A program made the translations under genes and the position numbers. The notes under the pieces are model-generated. The model had not been told where the DNA came from. It did no database searches and was given only the letters and a program-made list of their open reading frames with translations. From positions 3,971,001 through 4,035,000 of the forward strand of contig NC_134677.1 of assembly GCF_024713945.1 (NCBI RefSeq): DNA of 64,000 nt, read 5' to 3'. This DNA comes from Dermatophagoides farinae. Lineage: Eukaryota > Arthropoda > Arachnida > Sarcoptiformes > Pyroglyphidae. Numbering within the stretch: the stretch's first letter is position 1; the number at the start of each line of letters is the position of its first letter. Positions 14,117 through 26,028 of the stretch are shown piece after piece.

Positions 14117-17100
14117 TTAGACTAAACGATCTGGCTCGATTGCGACAATTGATGCCGCTCTACCGGCCGCAACCGATGTTGATGATGATGAGCCACCGAC
14201 ACCACCAGCAATACAAATCTAATTATTAATGATGATTATGGTGAACAAAACATTGATGAATAAAATCTCGTTTACGTCGTAAAAAATGTTCATGCTCATG
14301 CTGTTTATGTTCGGTAATTACCTTATTGTTTGGCCTACGTTCAGTACCATTGATTAGAAGCTCGTTAAATGCATTCTCTAGTATTTGTCTCGTCTATTTT
14401 TTCACGATAAAAAAGAAATTAAACAGGAATATTCCAACAAACAAAAATTCAATCATTGAACCATACTTGAACATTTTGCGGTGGTATCTGAAGTGCCATA
14501 GCCATGTGGTTGACATCGAACGTATCATCCAATGCAATCAATGCACCATGTACACCGGTTTCTGTTAGATTATTGGCAAATTCTTTAAGGCCAACATTAC
14601 TGGACCACCGTATTAGACGTTCATTACTCCATACAAGAACATCTGAAAATTCGATAGAATCGTTAGGTATAATAAATTTAACAACCACAAACGTAAATGT
14701 AAACAAACCAATGATATCATGTTCACTATTTCGTCGTCGATCTTCCAATAGTTTACGATCATAATTTAATTTCTTTAAACAAGCAATACCATAGTGCAAG
14801 CTAGTACGATGAAACGCATCGACCATTTTTAAATGTGTACGGATATCTTTTTTACTCAAATGACCTAACATTCGCGCATCAACCAAACATTCCATGAACG
14901 TTGAACGATATTGTGATAGACCTAATGATGGCAGCCATTCATTTCCAATCCATTCATGATTCATTTCACCATAGGCTAAACCTGTAGTGACAGTTGGTTT
15001 AGCTGCAGCTGATGGTGATGTAAGAGCAACCATCTCTTGAATGGCTAATCGTAATTTAAGTCGATGTAATGGATTACTAATACCGATTTCACGTTGAATT
15101 TCCGTATCAGATAAGGCTGACATGATAGCACCACTTTTAACATTGGCACGACAAGCAGCAACATACCATGCAGGCATACCGACCCATAACTGAATGAAAT
15201 ATACAAAAAATTTAAATCAATAATAATGAAGCACTTTATCTGAACAATAACATACCTCTAACCAGGCGACAATGGTGGGACCATTCCATAAGGCGAATGG
15301 CGTACCGGCTTTCATAGCTTCGGCTAATAATTCATGTTTTTTCTTTGTACGACGATCATAATCAGCACGTGTAGCCACCGGTGATGCCAAGATTGAATTA
15401 GCTGAACTAGTAACACTAGCATATAATTCACCATGGCTCATATAATCACTATAATCACTGGCAAAACTTGGACTATTGGCAACACCTATACCATAGAAAC
15501 TATTCGATGGATTTGCTGCGAGCATTGTCTGAGGAAGTTGATTATGGGAGGTCATTGTATTCTGTAATTTTAGTTTATCTGTTGAGGAAGACTTTTTTGA
15601 TAATGAAGAACTGGAAAATAATCGACCAACTAATGAAGATTTTAATTTTTTCTTAGTAGTTGGCGTCGTTGTAGAACCGGTAGAGGAAATTGAATTCAAT
15701 GTATTGGATCCGAATGAAGTTGGATTAATATAACCATATGGAGAATATGGAATAGAGGAAACTGTGGATCCGGTTGGTGATACTAATGTATTGACCGATT
15801 GATAATTGCCACCAACTGGTGATCCAATTGTAGCATAATCACTCATATTGGATACATTAATCACACGTTGATTAAATGGAGATTTTTTACTGCCACCAAT
15901 TGTAGTTGCATTATTGTTCACTGATTCGATAGCTGTGGCTCCGGCAAAATTCATACTCGAAGGTTGGGAGGATTTTGGAGATAAATGACGAGGTGTTGCG
16001 CCACCCGATTGATCGATTGCATCCATTACATACGGATTCATTTGGTTTCCTTGATTTGTCTTGTATGCTCTAATAATTTTTCAAAATAAATTAACTTATT
16101 ATTATTATTAGTCATAATGATTAAGACAAACCTTTGATAAACATCAGTTGGTAATGATGAATTTGATGAATTCCAATTAGGATTCGTATAACCAGCCAGA
16201 TGATGGGGCGATGCATAATGCGAAAATGCATCACGTTCGGAAGTCAATCCGGTGTATGAAGGTTGACGATGACCAGTGGTCAATGCTGGATAAAAATTAC
16301 TTATTGATGCTGCTGATGCTGCATTCATGATGTTCATCGATGTTGATTTAGGTGTGGATGTACCGGATTGCGGAGGTGAAAGACCAGTACCAAAATGGCT
16401 TGAACCTAAACCGGTAAGATAATTATTCATATGTGAATCAATTGAGCCAACTTGTGATTCTAATTCTTCTGTTCTTTGTTCAGTGGATTGTTTTTCTTCT
16501 TGTATCAATCGTATTTCATTATTAATAGCATCTAATTGTTCTTGTAACATAATGGCTAATGTTTGTGGGTCAGTATGAGAATGATGTGATGTTGGTATAT
16601 GATGATGGCCGTGATGAAGATGTGGCTGTGATATGGCTGCAGCTGAGGATGATATTATCTGATCTAATTGTTGATCAATATCATCAAATGGATTGGATTC
16701 ATTAGTTATTTGGCTGCAGCATTCAACATCAGCGGTATGACCCTCGGCTGCTATTGGCGATATTCTATTGTCTTGTTCAATTTTCGCTACAGCTTGGGTT
16801 TCACAAATCGATTCTTTTTTTGCTGCTGTCGAAACTGCAGCTTGTACCATTGATGATGGTGTCGATCCACCACCAGTATGTGATGATCCACCGCCAATAT
16901 GTTTGGCTGTCGATAAACTAGCTGCATCAGATAGTGGCGATGATAATGGTGATGACATTACTGTTGCTGTCGGAGCCGTTGTTTGATGATGATTTAAAAA
17001 TGATGATGATGAATGATGGAATCTGGCCATGGCCGATGATGGTGACATTCCTCGTTGTGATTGTTGTTGAGCAGCCATATTCTCCATTTCTATTCGCATT

Positions 17101-18873
17101 TTACTTAATTCTTGAAGGATTTTACCCTTTTCCATTTGTGTTTCATCCAATAGATTGCGAATACGTTCCAATTCTTGTGTCATCGTATTTTTGTCTTCCA
17201 GCGCTGACATTCGTTCTTTAAGATGTAACTGTAAACGTTCATTAGATTCGGCCAATAATTTATCAACAGTAGCTGAGAGACGTTGATTATGATCTTCGTT
17301 CATTTTTTCTCGTTGTCGAGCACGATTTAATTCGGCAGATTTTTCCTCTAATTGTTGTTCGAGACGCATAACTCGTTCTTCAAATGACCGTTTACGTTCT
17401 TCGCTTAATTCATCAGAATCAGAAGCAGCTGCATCGTCATGATCATTTTCATCATCAAGATGAGCATCACCATCTTGATTATTGATATTTTGACCATTTT
17501 CCCCTTCCAATAGAAAACTACGCTTATTTTTCCGTTTGGATTTTTTCTTTTCGTTTAGCATACGGATTTCCTCCTTTAAGGAATTGAATTTATCTTCCAG
17601 AATCCTTAGCTGTGCTTCTTTATTAATCAATTCTCGTTGTAATTTTTCATTATTATCATGTAATGATGTCGATTCACGTTGAGCATGCAAATATCGCTGC
17701 TCAAGGGTCGCGATTCTTTCTTCTTGATCTTCTTTTTGTGCTAGATTTTCTTTCATATCTCTTGACATTCTAATATTATCTTCTTTTAGCTGTGCCATTT
17801 CTTTATCCTGTTTGACGATACGATCTTCATAATCCTTTAGTTTAGCTGTTAATTCTACTGAACGATTACGTAATGTAGTCATTTCATTATTTTGTTTATC
17901 GATCAAAGATTGTAGATCTTTTATTCGAGTTGCCGATGATGAATCATCGTCAATAGAATTATCTTCATTATTTAATGTCTGATTATTTGTCGTTGCTGTT
18001 GATTTTTTTGCATCCGTTTGTTGATCATTATTGGCTGTCGATTCTTTATAACGAATCTTTGATTCAAGCATTAGATTTTCAATCTGTTGTTGTTGTTGTA
18101 ATTGCATCTGCCTAGATTTATTCAATTCTTCATTCGCTTGACTTAGTTCATCTTCTAATGTGGACACTTTTTCTAATGTCACACGTAATCGTTCACGAAC
18201 TTTTTCATCTAACGCTTTATGATGCTCAAATAAAGATTTTAACGCTTTGAGTACTTCCACTTCGGATGAAACACCGGCTGGTGATTGTGTTTGTCGTTTG
18301 ACTACGGTCATACGTAAAGAACGCTCATGTCGTGATACAAGACATTCTAGATGTTCAAGTAGAAGCTAAAAAAAAAATTAAATTAATGGTAAAGTTCAAA
18401 AAAAAAATGAATACAAATACCCTTGTATTATTCCGTTCAGCTTTAAGTTCTTGAATCTCTTCATTTTTTTCCAGTAATTGTTCACGTGCTTGATTTAATT
18501 CTCGTGTTAAACTGGTAAATTCCTACAATTCGAAAGAAAATTAAGTGTGTGTGTGTATGTGAACACGTTTGTTAATTCCGATTAATTAACCATAATTTTT
18601 GGCACAAACCTGAGGCATATGCGATGAAAGCTGACGTTGTAAGGAATCCCGTTCTTTTTCCACTTCGGTCAATTTGGTTTTAATTTCGTTCAATTCTTCT
18701 TGTGTTTCACGTAATGATTCCATTAGTTTATCTCGTTCATCCAACATATTGACCATTAATTGTTCGAAATTGGCCTCATCACCGGCTGCCGATGTTGCAC
18801 CGAATTGACCGGTACGTTGTGTGATGCCATCTTCACTGATGGTGGGCATCACATCACACATCATGCTCCACAT
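14117..18873 (-). CDS. Liprin-alpha: Liprin-alpha (PPFIA) scaffold
   Basis: Model on the minus strand: 18873-18610, 18522-18421, 18365-16132, 16069-15256, 15189-14709, 14642-14467, 14393-14322, 14218-14117; 1414 aa. Liprin-alpha organises presynaptic active zones and binds LAR-type receptor phosphatases. The N-terminus has the family start [13 protein letters not shown], followed by long coiled coils (about residues 30-480, heptad-rich with many Glu/Lys/Gln). Three SAM domains sit near the C-terminus: SAM1 from [23 protein letters not shown]2 from [23 protein letters not shown]3 from [18 protein letters not shown]. Between coils and SAMs are Ser/Thr/His-rich linkers. The last exon ends in AIEPDRLV, not the VRTYSC I remember for vertebrate liprin-alpha; this exon is the least certain. 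Without splicing after 14322, the frame runs to a His-rich end (HHNHH). Translation could begin at ATG 18873 or 18864. Confidence 0.9.
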
Positions 18874-20439
18874 TTTTTTGGGTTAAATTATAAAAATTAT
18901 CTTCGACCAATTATTAAAATTTCGTTGGAATTACTTTCAAAAAATGAATTTTTTTTTTATCACAAACAATGAGACTTGAAGCTATTCAGATCGTGGATCT
19001 GTTTGTTTAGACGATGATGATGATACTTTACAATGATGATCATCACCATCAACACCATTGATCATTGTTGTATTGATTCGATGGTCATCATCAGTAATCG
19101 ACAATGATAATCAAACAGAATTATAAAAAATTGAAATTGATGATGATTATTGTGAGCTAGGTTTGCTTATCTTTCGAATAATGGTTATGATGATGTCGAG
19201 GAAAAAATCGGCTGAAAAAAATTCTTTGCCGGAATATCAAAAGAATTTATAATATTTATGAAACGATAACATGGATGTTGAATAAACACACACACACACA
19301 CACAAAAAAAAGAATTTTAATTTCAAATGAATGAATCACTATATTTGATCGGAAGAAAAGAGTGAATGGATTTATTCATGACAGAATCAAAAGTTGAGGG
19401 GGGATTCTAAGCTGGTTTTTCTTTTTCTTCTTTGTATTCGAGACTATGAATCCCAAACATTCAAGACATTTGCTGGCTAACGAAAAAAAAGTTTCTTGAG
19501 TGTCTGTCTGAAGTGAATATCTTTTTGGGAAAAAATTTTTGCTCGTTTCAGCCATCCGTAGTAGTAGCAATGTCAATAGACCGCCTCTGTTTGTATAGGT
19601 TAGTGTGTATTAGGATATCAGAGTGGATACTATTTGCATCAATTGACTTGTCCATATTTTTTTTATTGTTAGAAAGGAAGTAGCATAAAAAGACGAATAA
19701 AATCCCGAAAAAAGGGAGCGGTATATGATTGATCGAATCCGTATCCGTCCGATTGATTTCTTTAAATTCGTGATTAACGAAATATACCACTACCGATGTG
19801 ATAGATTCTAAGTATCAGAGAATTTGAATTGTATAATTGGTCAATAATAATTCTATCAAGCCGACAATGTTAATAAAATTTATATTTTTTGTTCCAAAAT
19901 TTGATAATGGTAAATCTGGTTCATACTCAAACATGATCATAAACGAAGACAATCTAATAAAAAAGAGAGGATCAGGTCAAACAAGACAAATAATGACAAC
20001 AAGCAGCAGCAACATCATAAGCTACACGTTGATCATCATTATCCCGAATGTATTCGATGGATGTGTATGGCAAGATTTTTCTACCTACATCATCATCATC
20101 GAATGGCTTGTTTGGTTGGCATTTTGTTCATCATCATTTATCATTTGTTGATCACGATAATGTCGTTGTCGGTTAGAAAAGATATATTCTCAACGGCTAA
20201 CAACACTATTATGCTGAAAATGATGATCCGACATGAACATAATGATTGTTGTTTAGCCTATTGGATGGATTTAATGTCATTCGTTGACATTGATGATGAT
20301 GACAATGCATACACGGATATATGCCACATAAATCCAATGATGAATATTGAATGTGTTCAATTTTCTCAAGATGCATTTTCGAAATTTAGAAAGTCAGTTC
20401 TTGATTACAAGATGGCGCAAATACGTAAAAAACGGTGTA
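18874..20439. other. Intergenic region, liprin-alpha upstream
   Basis: AT-rich sequence upstream of liprin-alpha with a short CA run at about 19286-19304. Two overlapping plus-strand open frames (19837-20151 and 20061-20447) look compositional. No gene is supported. Confidence 0.5.
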
Positions 20440-20475
20440 GTCTGTAAACATTTTCTGTTAGCATAATTCACATGA

Positions 20476-20700
20476 CCAGCCCGGTACAGGCGCTTCGCGC
20501 CTGCCCCAGGCTGGCCCTGCGGGGCTGACTCCTGACAGTCAATATAGCTGGATACCCGCAGGTGTGGCGGCTGCGCCGCCCCCCTGCTTGGTACCCAGCC
20601 AAAGGTATCAATCCTTGACGGTCAATATAACTGGATGCCCGCAGGAGGGGACGGCTGCGCCGCCCCCCCTGCTTGGCATCCAGCCAAAGGTGTCAATTTT
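20476..20700. repeat. GC-rich tandem hairpin array (two 83-bp units plus leader hairpins)
   Basis: Two direct repeat units of about 83 bp start at 20533 (tgacagtcaatata) and 20616 (tgacggtcaatata). Each can fold into a long hairpin: lower stem 20548-20562 with 20583-20598 in unit A, 20631-20645 with 20668-20683 in unit B, and a GC tip (20566-20580; 20652-20662) closed by a TGC loop. The lower stem reads ctggatacc/ggtacccag in A and ctggatgcc/ggcatccag in B, so both arms change together. A leader has a 7-bp stem with TTC loop (20487-20493/20497-20503) inside a ccagcc/ggctgg pair (20477-20482/20509-20514). Function unknown. Confidence 0.85.
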
Positions 20701-20895
20701 AACGCTTCGTGCCTGACGGTGGATTTCTATGCACGGCGTTTTGCTTCCGGCTTTCGGTTTGGTACCGCAGGGTCAGCCATGACTTTTGTATTGTACCTGA
20801 CACCTTTGAAAATGTTACGTAAATCCAACATCAACTTATCGATCAAACAGCATACTTATTATTGTTCATCGATATCGATAAGTTGGCGGAATACG

Positions 20896-20979
20896 ATATT
20901 TTTGGTGTAGATGCTGCGATCGTTGTTGACCTTCAGCAAAATAGGTCAACAACGATCGCAGCATCTACACCAAAAATAT
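20896..20979. repeat. Perfect 37-bp inverted repeat with 10-nt loop
   Basis: The left arm 20896-20932 and right arm 20943-20979 are exact reverse complements around the loop tcagcaaaat. Another inverted pair (caacttatcgat at 20832-20843 with atcgataagttg at 20874-20885) lies just upstream. It could be a foldback element, a transcribed stem-loop or an assembly fold-back artefact. Confidence 0.9.
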
Positions 20980-21658
20980 TTGACGAAAATCTCACCCAAA
21001 GATGATTAATTTACCACCAAAAACTTCTTGCGACTGCATGAGATCTTTGAGCAATAAGTCAATTATGTTAATCACATGAATCGACATCACTATAACAATA
21101 CAATACTCACTTTTCAATACTTATAATCATACAAACATACTCATCAAATACTCATATACATTCACACAAAATGAAAATCACGTGGTCGCTATCAAAATTC
21201 GAATTCGACGATTCGAACTCTTTCTATGTTCTATTGAATGACTGCACCATCTATGGGATGCAAAATCTGCAGCAAAGTGTGCGGAGCTAGAACAATGAAA
21301 AAAAGCTTTGTCAAAGCTACATACCACAGAATGCGTTTCTTTGGAAGCGACTTCTACTTCTGAGCTGGACGAACTGTTCAGAGGCATTCAAAAGTTTTCC
21401 CGCATGCTCAGACACACACACACACACAACACACACTGAGTAGCTCATACCAAATAGTTATGTTTGTACTGAAAATAAGTAGGAATGGCCGGCTCAGCTT
21501 CGCCGCAGTTTACAGACATCCTTAGCGTCATAGAATAATTCATCACATGATGATGATTATTTATTTGTGCTTTTTTAATTTTCGAAATTCCTCTTTGTAA
21601 TTAGGGCGTTTATGTGTTTAATTTACCCAATTTATCTCAATACGAAGTTATTGGCCAG

Positions 21659-23035
21659 ATGATCATGACTTCCTCGATGGATCAGGAACGCGAAAAAACG
21701 CTCAAACAATTACATTCGATTTATGCAGAATCTAATGGCCTTATTGAATGTGGTCGAAAATTGGGGCATCAATTGTTTGAACCACGACGTAAAATGAACA
21801 TACTGCTAGTTGGTAATCATTCATCGGGTAAAAGTTCATTTATCAATTGGTACGTTGGTCAAAAGATACAGAAAACGGGCGTTGCAATCGAGACACAAGG
21901 TTTTACATTTGTCACTGCTGGTCGTATGCGTGAAACATTGACGGGTGAATCAGCTATACGATTATTTCCCTATCTTAAACGTTTAGAATCAATGAAAGGC
22001 TTTGTTTCGTACCTCAATGCTGAATTAATTGTACCAACATCATCCAATCGATTGAATCTAGTATCGTTGATTGATACACCTGGTTTAGCCGATGGTGAAC
22101 TTCATTATCCATTTGATATAAACAAATCCCTTGTATGGATGGGCAGTATTGCCGATTTGATATTCGTTTTCTTTGATCCGATTGGTCAAGCATTATGTAA
22201 ACGAACATTGGATATTGTGGAACAATTGAATGCATTATATTCCTCACGTATGCGATTCTTCTTGTCCAAAGCGGATGAAGCCGGTGATGATTATGATCGT
22301 CAAAAGATAATGATGCAAATCGTACAAGAACTTTGTGAACGACCTGGTTTGAATCAAAGTGGTTTCGACATGTTGACCATTTACTTACCTGATCAACCAG
22401 ATTTACGACTACGTGAACGAATGTGCGTCAATCAGATTGATGATGCATGCCGTGAAATTGATAAAACAGTTGGATCTATTATACAGAATACGTTCGTTGT
22501 CATGGAACGTGATATAAAGAATGTATTCGAATTGATTGATAAACGAAAGCGTCAAACGTTAAGAAATCTACGTGAAAATTTTAAAAAGATCTTTTTACTA
22601 TCGTTAATGTTTGTGTTTTCATTGCAATTTTCGTATGTAGCCATCACTATTGATACATCACCGAAAGATGAACAACAATCCAATTATATTGAATCGTTGA
22701 CAATGGGAAGATCATTGTTTAAGAAATTAGGTCTGGCTGAAGAAGAAGAATCAACTACACAAGGTTTATTCACTCTCATTTTTGAAACTTACATGACTTT
22801 TATAACAATGTTGGCTGCCACAATAGAAAAACGAATTTTTTATAGTTCGATACTGTTTTCATTAGTAATCATAATTACAATTTATATAATTGTTTTTCGT
22901 ATGAAATCGATCATATCACCTGTTAGATGGTTAGGATTGTCAAAGATTCGTAGTGATCTTGAAAGGCTTGATTTAAAAAGAGAACAATTGTATGCCAATT
23001 ATTTACGGGCATTGGTTCCGGCTAATGTATTATGA
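21659..23035 (+). CDS. Dynamin/EHD-like large GTPase with C-terminal membrane segments
   Basis: 458 aa from ATG 21659. A P-loop GTPase: G1 GNHSSGKS (52-59), a conserved-looking switch region GVAIETQGFTFVT, G3 DTPG (139-142) and a G4-like SKAD (203-206). The P-loop and DTPG context resemble the EHD/sarcalumenin branch of the dynamin superfamily, membrane-binding GTPases. Two hydrophobic segments follow the G domain, about 311-330 (IFLLSLMFVFSLQF) and 390-412 (SSILFSLVIIITIYIIVF), suggesting membrane anchoring. There is no EH domain. The frame is open upstream to an acceptor-like ttgtaattag at 21595-21604, so an upstream 5' exon may exist. I cannot assign an ortholog name. Confidence 0.72.
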   Translation: MIMTSSMDQEREKTLKQLHSIYAESNGLIECGRKLGHQLFEPRRKMNILLVGNHSSGKSSFINWYVGQKIQKTGVAIETQGFTFVTAGRMRETLTGESAIRLFPYLKRLESMKGFVSYLNAELIVPTSSNRLNLVSLIDTPGLADGELHYPFDINKSLVWMGSIADLIFVFFDPIGQALCKRTLDIVEQLNALYSSRMRFFLSKADEAGDDYDRQKIMMQIVQELCERPGLNQSGFDMLTIYLPDQPDLRLRERMCVNQIDDACREIDKTVGSIIQNTFVVMERDIKNVFELIDKRKRQTLRNLRENFKKIFLLSLMFVFSLQFSYVAITIDTSPKDEQQSNYIESLTMGRSLFKKLGLAEEEESTTQGLFTLIFETYMTFITMLAATIEKRIFYSSILFSLVIIITIYIIVFRMKSIISPVRWLGLSKIRSDLERLDLKREQLYANYLRALVPANVL

Positions 23036-26028
23036 TCCAAAAAAAAAATCAATTATAAACCAAACAGAATATTCTAATAAAAACAGAAGATGCCCGCCAA
23101 AAAAAGAACGTTATTTATGGATCATCAATAAATTGTTGCAGCCACAATATTTTCATTGTTGGAGAGACGATTTAGGAATGAAAAATAAAAGAAAGAAAAA
23201 AGCGAGCGAGCAAATGCATGTGTAAAAAATAATGATTATATATCCTGTTTTTCTAACCATGAGAACAGGTTTTATAATATTTTCTACACCTGAGTTTTAT
23301 TATAGTATTTGAATGGATCTTAGTGTTTCATGGTATTGGATTCAATGAAGGTTTCAATTTAAGAAAACAGGGTAAAAATCTCAAGAGGAGGAGGAGGAGG
23401 AGGATGATGAGAATTGTTGTGTATTATTTTACTGTGTATGTGTGTGCTACAACATAGCGGCCGAACCATGTCTGGAACAACAACCTGACCGATGGCTCAA
23501 ATTCATTCATGATTCAATTCATTTCTTACAATTTTGCGCTTGTTGTTCGACATACGCATTTGTTCATTTTGGTCGAACATCGACCACCACCACCACCACC
23601 ACCACAACAACAATCGACAACGAAAAAACATCAACAACAACTGGATTTGAGTTGTGGTTGTGTATCGAAAATATGTTTGATATATTAATAAATTCATATT
23701 GAATATAACATGGTCATCGATGACGCCGAAACCGGAATATTCGAATAACTTACTTTGATGCTTTCATTTTATCCATCCATTCATCTCTCTATCCATCTTT
23801 CTAATTGGAGCCAACCCGATCAATTGAATGTGCGCACATTTATTCCCCCCACAAAAGTGTTCATCATTATTTTTATCCACTCCTTTTCTTCTACCATCCT
23901 TTTTTTTGATCATCATCGATGATTCGTATCGACGACTACAACATCAAACTCACCTGTAAAACAGTATCCAACTTGTTGGTTGCATTTTTCTCACTGTATT
24001 ATACTATGAAAATACCTATCGCTTTTATTGGACAACGATTTAACCTGGTCATGATGATGTTGTGAATGTTTTCTTCAGAGCCATTTCCACTGACTAACTG
24101 ACGTTGTTCGCTCAATGAATGATGATGATGATGATGATGACGATGATGTTGATTTAACAGAAACGAACGCATCAAAAGTTTGGACAAAAATTTCAGTTTA
24201 AAGAGATGCAACAACAGTGATGATGATGAGAGCTCTCCTCATCATATTGGATGATGGTCAATCATCATTGAGTGAATAATTTGATTTTATTCGATTTAAA
24301 TAATCTTTTGAATCAATTGGTGATTTATTGGCTCATCAAAATTTTTTGTTGTTGTTGCTGAACAATTTAATTGAAAACATCGACTAAAAGATTCAACTAT
24401 ACAAAAGAAAATTATCGATTGATCACAATCCAATCGAATATACATCATCATAATCATAATCAACATTAAATTCAATCGAAACGAGCTTAATCATCATCAT
24501 TATGCTATTATTCTTCAACATCTGACATCAGTTAACCTGATGATCCATTTGAATTTTGTTAATATGTGATTTCAACTATTCGATCAACACATTGATTCAT
24601 TTCTGTATTTGTGTGTTTGCCTTATTTTCCAATTCTATAGATAGAATCGAATTAAAACTCGAATTCTGAAAGCAAAAAGGAAAATCAAATTGACTCAGCC
24701 ATATATTGTTTTGTACGATTTGCTTTTGTGTTGGGACAAATTTTGTGTGTTCACATAAAAAATTGTTTTTGTTTTATTTTTCATTTTCATTTGTCTGTTT
24801 CCGGTCATTTATATTGATATCCAACACTAAATATCAAAACATTTGTCCATTTTTGCTCCGGATCTAATTATTTGTTTACTGTTTTTGTTTCGTACTTAAT
24901 CTTCTAATCATCATCATGATCATGATTTAAAAGTTTGCCTTTCCATAATCAACGGATTATATATTATATTATATGTTATTTTGATTTTCGCATCAAGATT
25001 AATGTCAATTGTCGTACATATTTATATTTCAAGTTCGTAGTCCCTTATAAATTCAATCCAAATGTGCTCCACCACCACCATCACCACCGCCATCATCATC
25101 ATGAAATGATGATGGGAAAAAAAGTGAAATGTTAGCCATTTATAACTGTTGATCATCATGATAATAATGAAACAAAAAACAAGGAAAAAAGCAAACAACA
25201 AATAACATCGATAAGATCAACTGGCGAAACATAATCAATAATCACTGCCGTAATGCCTGAAGATTGATTCAAAATCAAATTCGAATATTGAAAACAGCTA
25301 CTCATGTTATTCACGCTGGACACTTTTAAAAGTGATAACATTGTCCTAAATTTTTTTTTTGCTGTCTTCGTTAATCATTCGTCCAACATTATCATCATTA
25401 TTACAAATAAAAAGAAAAAAAATTACACATTCATGTGTTTGTACAGAAGCAAGAAAAAAAACTTGCGAAAATAACAAAAATAAAATAAATAGCTTTAACC
25501 AATTAAATTCGGCCCTATTTTAAATGTATTTTGTAACCACACACCACTCACTGACTGGATGACAACGAAACGAAACGATCCATGTCCGAAAAAAAACTCA
25601 ATGTCCATTGTGGCCAAAGATATTTTTTATTTTTTATTTTTTTTTTTTTTGCTTGTCAACCACCATATTGGCCATATTTCAACATTTATTCATTCGAGGA
25701 ATGTGTGTAAACGAACAAAATTTATACAAACACGTACTTGTTGCTTTTATTTTAATTGAATGAAAAAAAAACATAAGAAAAATTATCCTCATCAATGTAC
25801 AGATAACATGAAATGATTATAAACATACATAAATTTTTCAAACTAAAAATTCAAATGCTTACGGCCTTTTTTCGTATATATTGACAATTTCGAATATTTA
25901 TCCATACATACAATGAATGATCGTAATGAATGAATTCGATTGATTTCTTTTTGATGTAAAAAAAAAACAAAAATCTGCATTTTTCCCTCTTTTTTTCCAG
26001 TAACAAAATCTCGAAATCAAATTGAAAA
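23036..26028. other. Intergenic region, RapGEF2 upstream
   Basis: Three kilobases without a supported gene. Simple repeats include GGA units (about 23386-23403), ACC units (about 23583-23605) and GAT units (about 24118-24139). A polypyrimidine tract with acceptor ttttttccag ends at 26000, so the first RapGEF2 coding exon is probably preceded by a non-coding exon in this region. Confidence 0.55.

Larger units (their letters stand above)
20440..21517. repeat. Anomalous segment bounded by 10-bp inverted repeats; possible non-autonomous mobile element
   Basis: The 10-mer gtctgtaaac at 20440-20449 recurs inverted as gtttacagac at 21508-21517. Between them lie a strongly GC-rich hairpin array (20476-20700), a perfect palindrome (20896-20979) and a short GC patch (about 21486-21507). 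The composition is unlike anything else in the window. No transposase frame is visible and I see no clear target-site duplication, so element status is only inferred. A 10-bp inverted pair a kilobase apart can arise by chance. Confidence 0.35.

Noticed and set aside
20061-20447. Plus-strand 128-codon open frame near the anomalous segment
   Set aside because: Composition is His/Ile/Met-rich and tracks CAT/ATC repeats. There is no recognisable domain or splice context, and it overlaps another compositional frame.
21178-21387. Minus-strand 69-codon Ser/Cys-rich open frame in the anomalous segment
   Set aside because: No transposase or other recognisable motif, and too short to support alone.
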